This document shows, one piece after another, positions 21,254 through 22,499 of a stretch of DNA of 22,499 bases. Position numbers and translations under genes: made by a program. Below the pieces are notes generated by a model, which was not told where the DNA came from, ran no database searches, and saw only the letters and a program-made list of their open reading frames with translations. How positions within the stretch are numbered: position 1 is the stretch's first letter; each line of letters opens with the position of its first letter. Source of the DNA: a virus; the IMG/VR virus record IMGVR_UViG_3300047494_000019, positions 1-22,499 of that record, one strand, 5' to 3'.

Positions 21254-22499
21254 TCAATCCTCTTCTGGCGTATCGGTTGCCGCCGGCCCATTGCCGATCG
21301 TGATATTCGTTCCGTCTGTCGGCACGCCTGGCGCCGGCAGCAGCCCGCTACCCGGACGCCCTGCCCCATCGGCCGCCGTGCCGCTCACATCGCTGCCCAG
21401 CGCCGCCGTGTTGGTCGGTACCAGCAGTTCGTCGCCGCCTTTCTTCGGCGGCAAGCCTTCCGTCTTGCGCGCCTCATTCGGCGTCAGGATCGAGGACAGC
21501 ACGCCAATCCGCGCGGCATTATAGCGGGTCATGATATCGGCCCGCAGTAATTGCGTTTCGTCGAAGTCGAGCAGCACGCTGTCCGCTTCCAGGTCGAACG
21601 TGAACTCCATCCGGGTTTCCCAACGGTCGAGCTCCGGCGCGATCGTGCCGTTCACATATTCCTGGTTCTGCTCCGGCATGGACTTTGCGGAGGTTTTTTC
21701 CATCACGCCCAACTTGAACAACGGCACGCCCCACCAACGCGCAACGTCCGCGACCTGGAAATTCCGGCCAGCCAGAAATTCGAGATCCACCGATGTCAGA
21801 CTCAGCGACTGGTACTCGATGCCCTCTTCCAGCACCGCCGTCTTACCAACATTCTGAATTCCTGAGTTAAAATCGTTCCACGAAGTCCTCAGCCGGGTCA
21901 CTGTGTCGTCGTTCAATCGACCTTTGGCCTTCAGAATACCAGAATTGCGCGCGCCGTTCCGCATCCAGCGTGCAGCCTGCTGTTCCTGCCCCATCGCCAG
22001 GCCAATAGAATCCCGCGCCAGCCCGATGGTCGATGCGCCGACCAGCGCGTTGAACGTCAGACCGCGAATATGCAGAATATCCTCGGCCGGAATCGCCGTC
22101 GGAAAATCCTGCAACATGGCAATCTGCCATAGGCCGAGCCGGTTGACATTATAGAAAATCGACCCGTCGCCCGCTTCCAGCACCATCACCGCGTCAGGAT
22201 TGATCGGGATCAGCTCAATCGGTTCTCCAGCTTTATTGCGCCGTATCGCCGCATAGGCATTCCCCCGCAGCAGCAACCCCGCCTGCAACATCTCCGCGAA
22301 TTCAAACCATCCTTGCTGGCGGTTCGGCTTTTTCAGCAGCGGCGAAAGCCAATGGTCGGTAACGAGAACTTTCTCTTCGTCGGCATTCAGCCGGTACAGG
22401 GACGGCGTGCAGCGCGCCAGGTCGATCGAAATGCACCTTACGCATCGATACACCGCGGACACCGCCATGGCCGTCGCCTGGCTGATCAGCAGGCCGGTG
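21254..22499 (-). CDS. Portal protein, HK97/lambda-type, 5' end cut by window
   Basis: Coding runs from the right edge; the visible part reads about 414 aa. The N-terminal sequence LLISQATAMAVSAVYRCVRC is the conserved portal segment that normally follows 30-60 residues of N-terminal sequence, so the ATG at 22468 is probably internal and the real start lies beyond 22499. Other portal signatures: LLKKPNRQQGWFEFAEMLQA, LLRGNAYAAIRRNKAGEPIE, and the clip/crown region ARWWGVPLFKLGVMEKTSAK then MPEQNQEYVNGTIAPELDRW. The Gly/Pro/Ala-rich C-tail ends at the TGA one base before the protease start. It forms the dodecameric DNA entry channel. The terminase genes are expected outside the window. Confidence 0.93.
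   Translation of the reverse strand, partial: TGLLISQATAMAVSAVYRCVRCISIDLARCTPSLYRLNADEEKVLVTDHWLSPLLKKPNRQQGWFEFAEMLQAGLLLRGNAYAAIRRNKAGEPIELIPINPDAVMVLEAGDGSIFYNVNRLGLWQIAMLQDFPTAIPAEDILHIRGLTFNALVGASTIGLARDSIGLAMGQEQQAARWMRNGARNSGILKAKGRLNDDTVTRLRTSWNDFNSGIQNVGKTAVLEEGIEYQSLSLTSVDLEFLAGRNFQVADVARWWGVPLFKLGVMEKTSAKSMPEQNQEYVNGTIAPELDRWETRMEFTFDLEADSVLLDFDETQLLRADIMTRYNAARIGVLSSILTPNEARKTEGLPPKKGGDELLVPTNTAALGSDVSGTAADGAGRPGSGLLPAPGVPTDGTNITIGNGPAATDTPEED

Noticed and set aside
21253-21369. Upstream extension of the protease to a start at 21369
   Set aside because: It would overlap the portal 3' end for about 115 bases with a basic non-conserved leader; the ATG at 21252 follows the portal stop by one base and begins the conserved domain.

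Overview
This window is almost entirely a tailed-phage (siphovirus-type) late region, read on the minus strand from right to left. The order is portal, prohead protease, HK97-fold capsid, head accessory proteins, neck, tail tube, tail chaperones, tape measure, tail tip, fibres, lysis genes, and a DNA adenine methylase closed by a strong terminator. The GC-rich composition and the tail-tip set suggest an alphaproteobacterial host. That set is DUF2460, DUF2163/BR0599, an NlpC/P60 peptidase and a PF13550 hub, as in Rhodobacter-type gene transfer agents; a Rcc01079-like spike base protein points the same way. Acetobacteraceae is a guess only. No integrase, att site, repressor, terminase, tRNA, IS or CRISPR array is visible, so prophage and free phage cannot be told apart. 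The portal runs off the right edge.

Layout, right to left. Head: portal (22499-21254, 5' end missing), S78 protease with a long C-terminal extension (21252-19753), major capsid (19675-18305), and three small structural proteins (18224-17276). Neck and tail tube: gp6-like connector (17263-16178), gp10-like protein (16178-15693), tail terminator (15696-15253), small Ala-rich protein (15237-14944), major tail protein (14925-13954), and a tail-assembly chaperone pair in two frames (13954-13440). A plus-strand gene (13157-13462) for a two-TM zinc-ribbon protein breaks the run; it looks like a moron. Tail and tip: a 796-aa tape measure, a LamG-like protein, DUF2460, DUF2163, peptidase and hub proteins, a Mtd_N-type fibre and an arabinofuranosidase-like fibre protein (13116-2776). 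Lysis and end: a small acidic protein, a holin-like protein, an Ala-rich protein, a coiled-coil/TM protein, a GH108 muramidase and the methylase (2779-95).

Most neighbours overlap by 1-4 bases (ATGA, GTGA, TAATG, TGATG) or are separated by only a few, so translation is probably coupled. Hairpins lie at the few wider gaps: protease/capsid, after the capsid, inside the lysis group, before the methylase and at the end.

Points most worth a second look: (1) a chaperone extension that has no start codon and lies in the -1 frame, implying programmed frameshifting; (2) the oppositely oriented membrane zinc-ribbon moron, whose 3' end overlaps that extension; (3) a 51-bp tandem repeat at the N-terminus of the DUF2460 protein; (4) one beta-rich module seen once in the tail tube protein and twice in the head-tail connector; (5) a Gly-rich repeat insertion in the DUF2163 protein; (6) a palindrome that can hide the methylase ribosome binding site. 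I did not see a convincing wholly new multigene system. The moron and the repeat modules are the best candidates for novelty.
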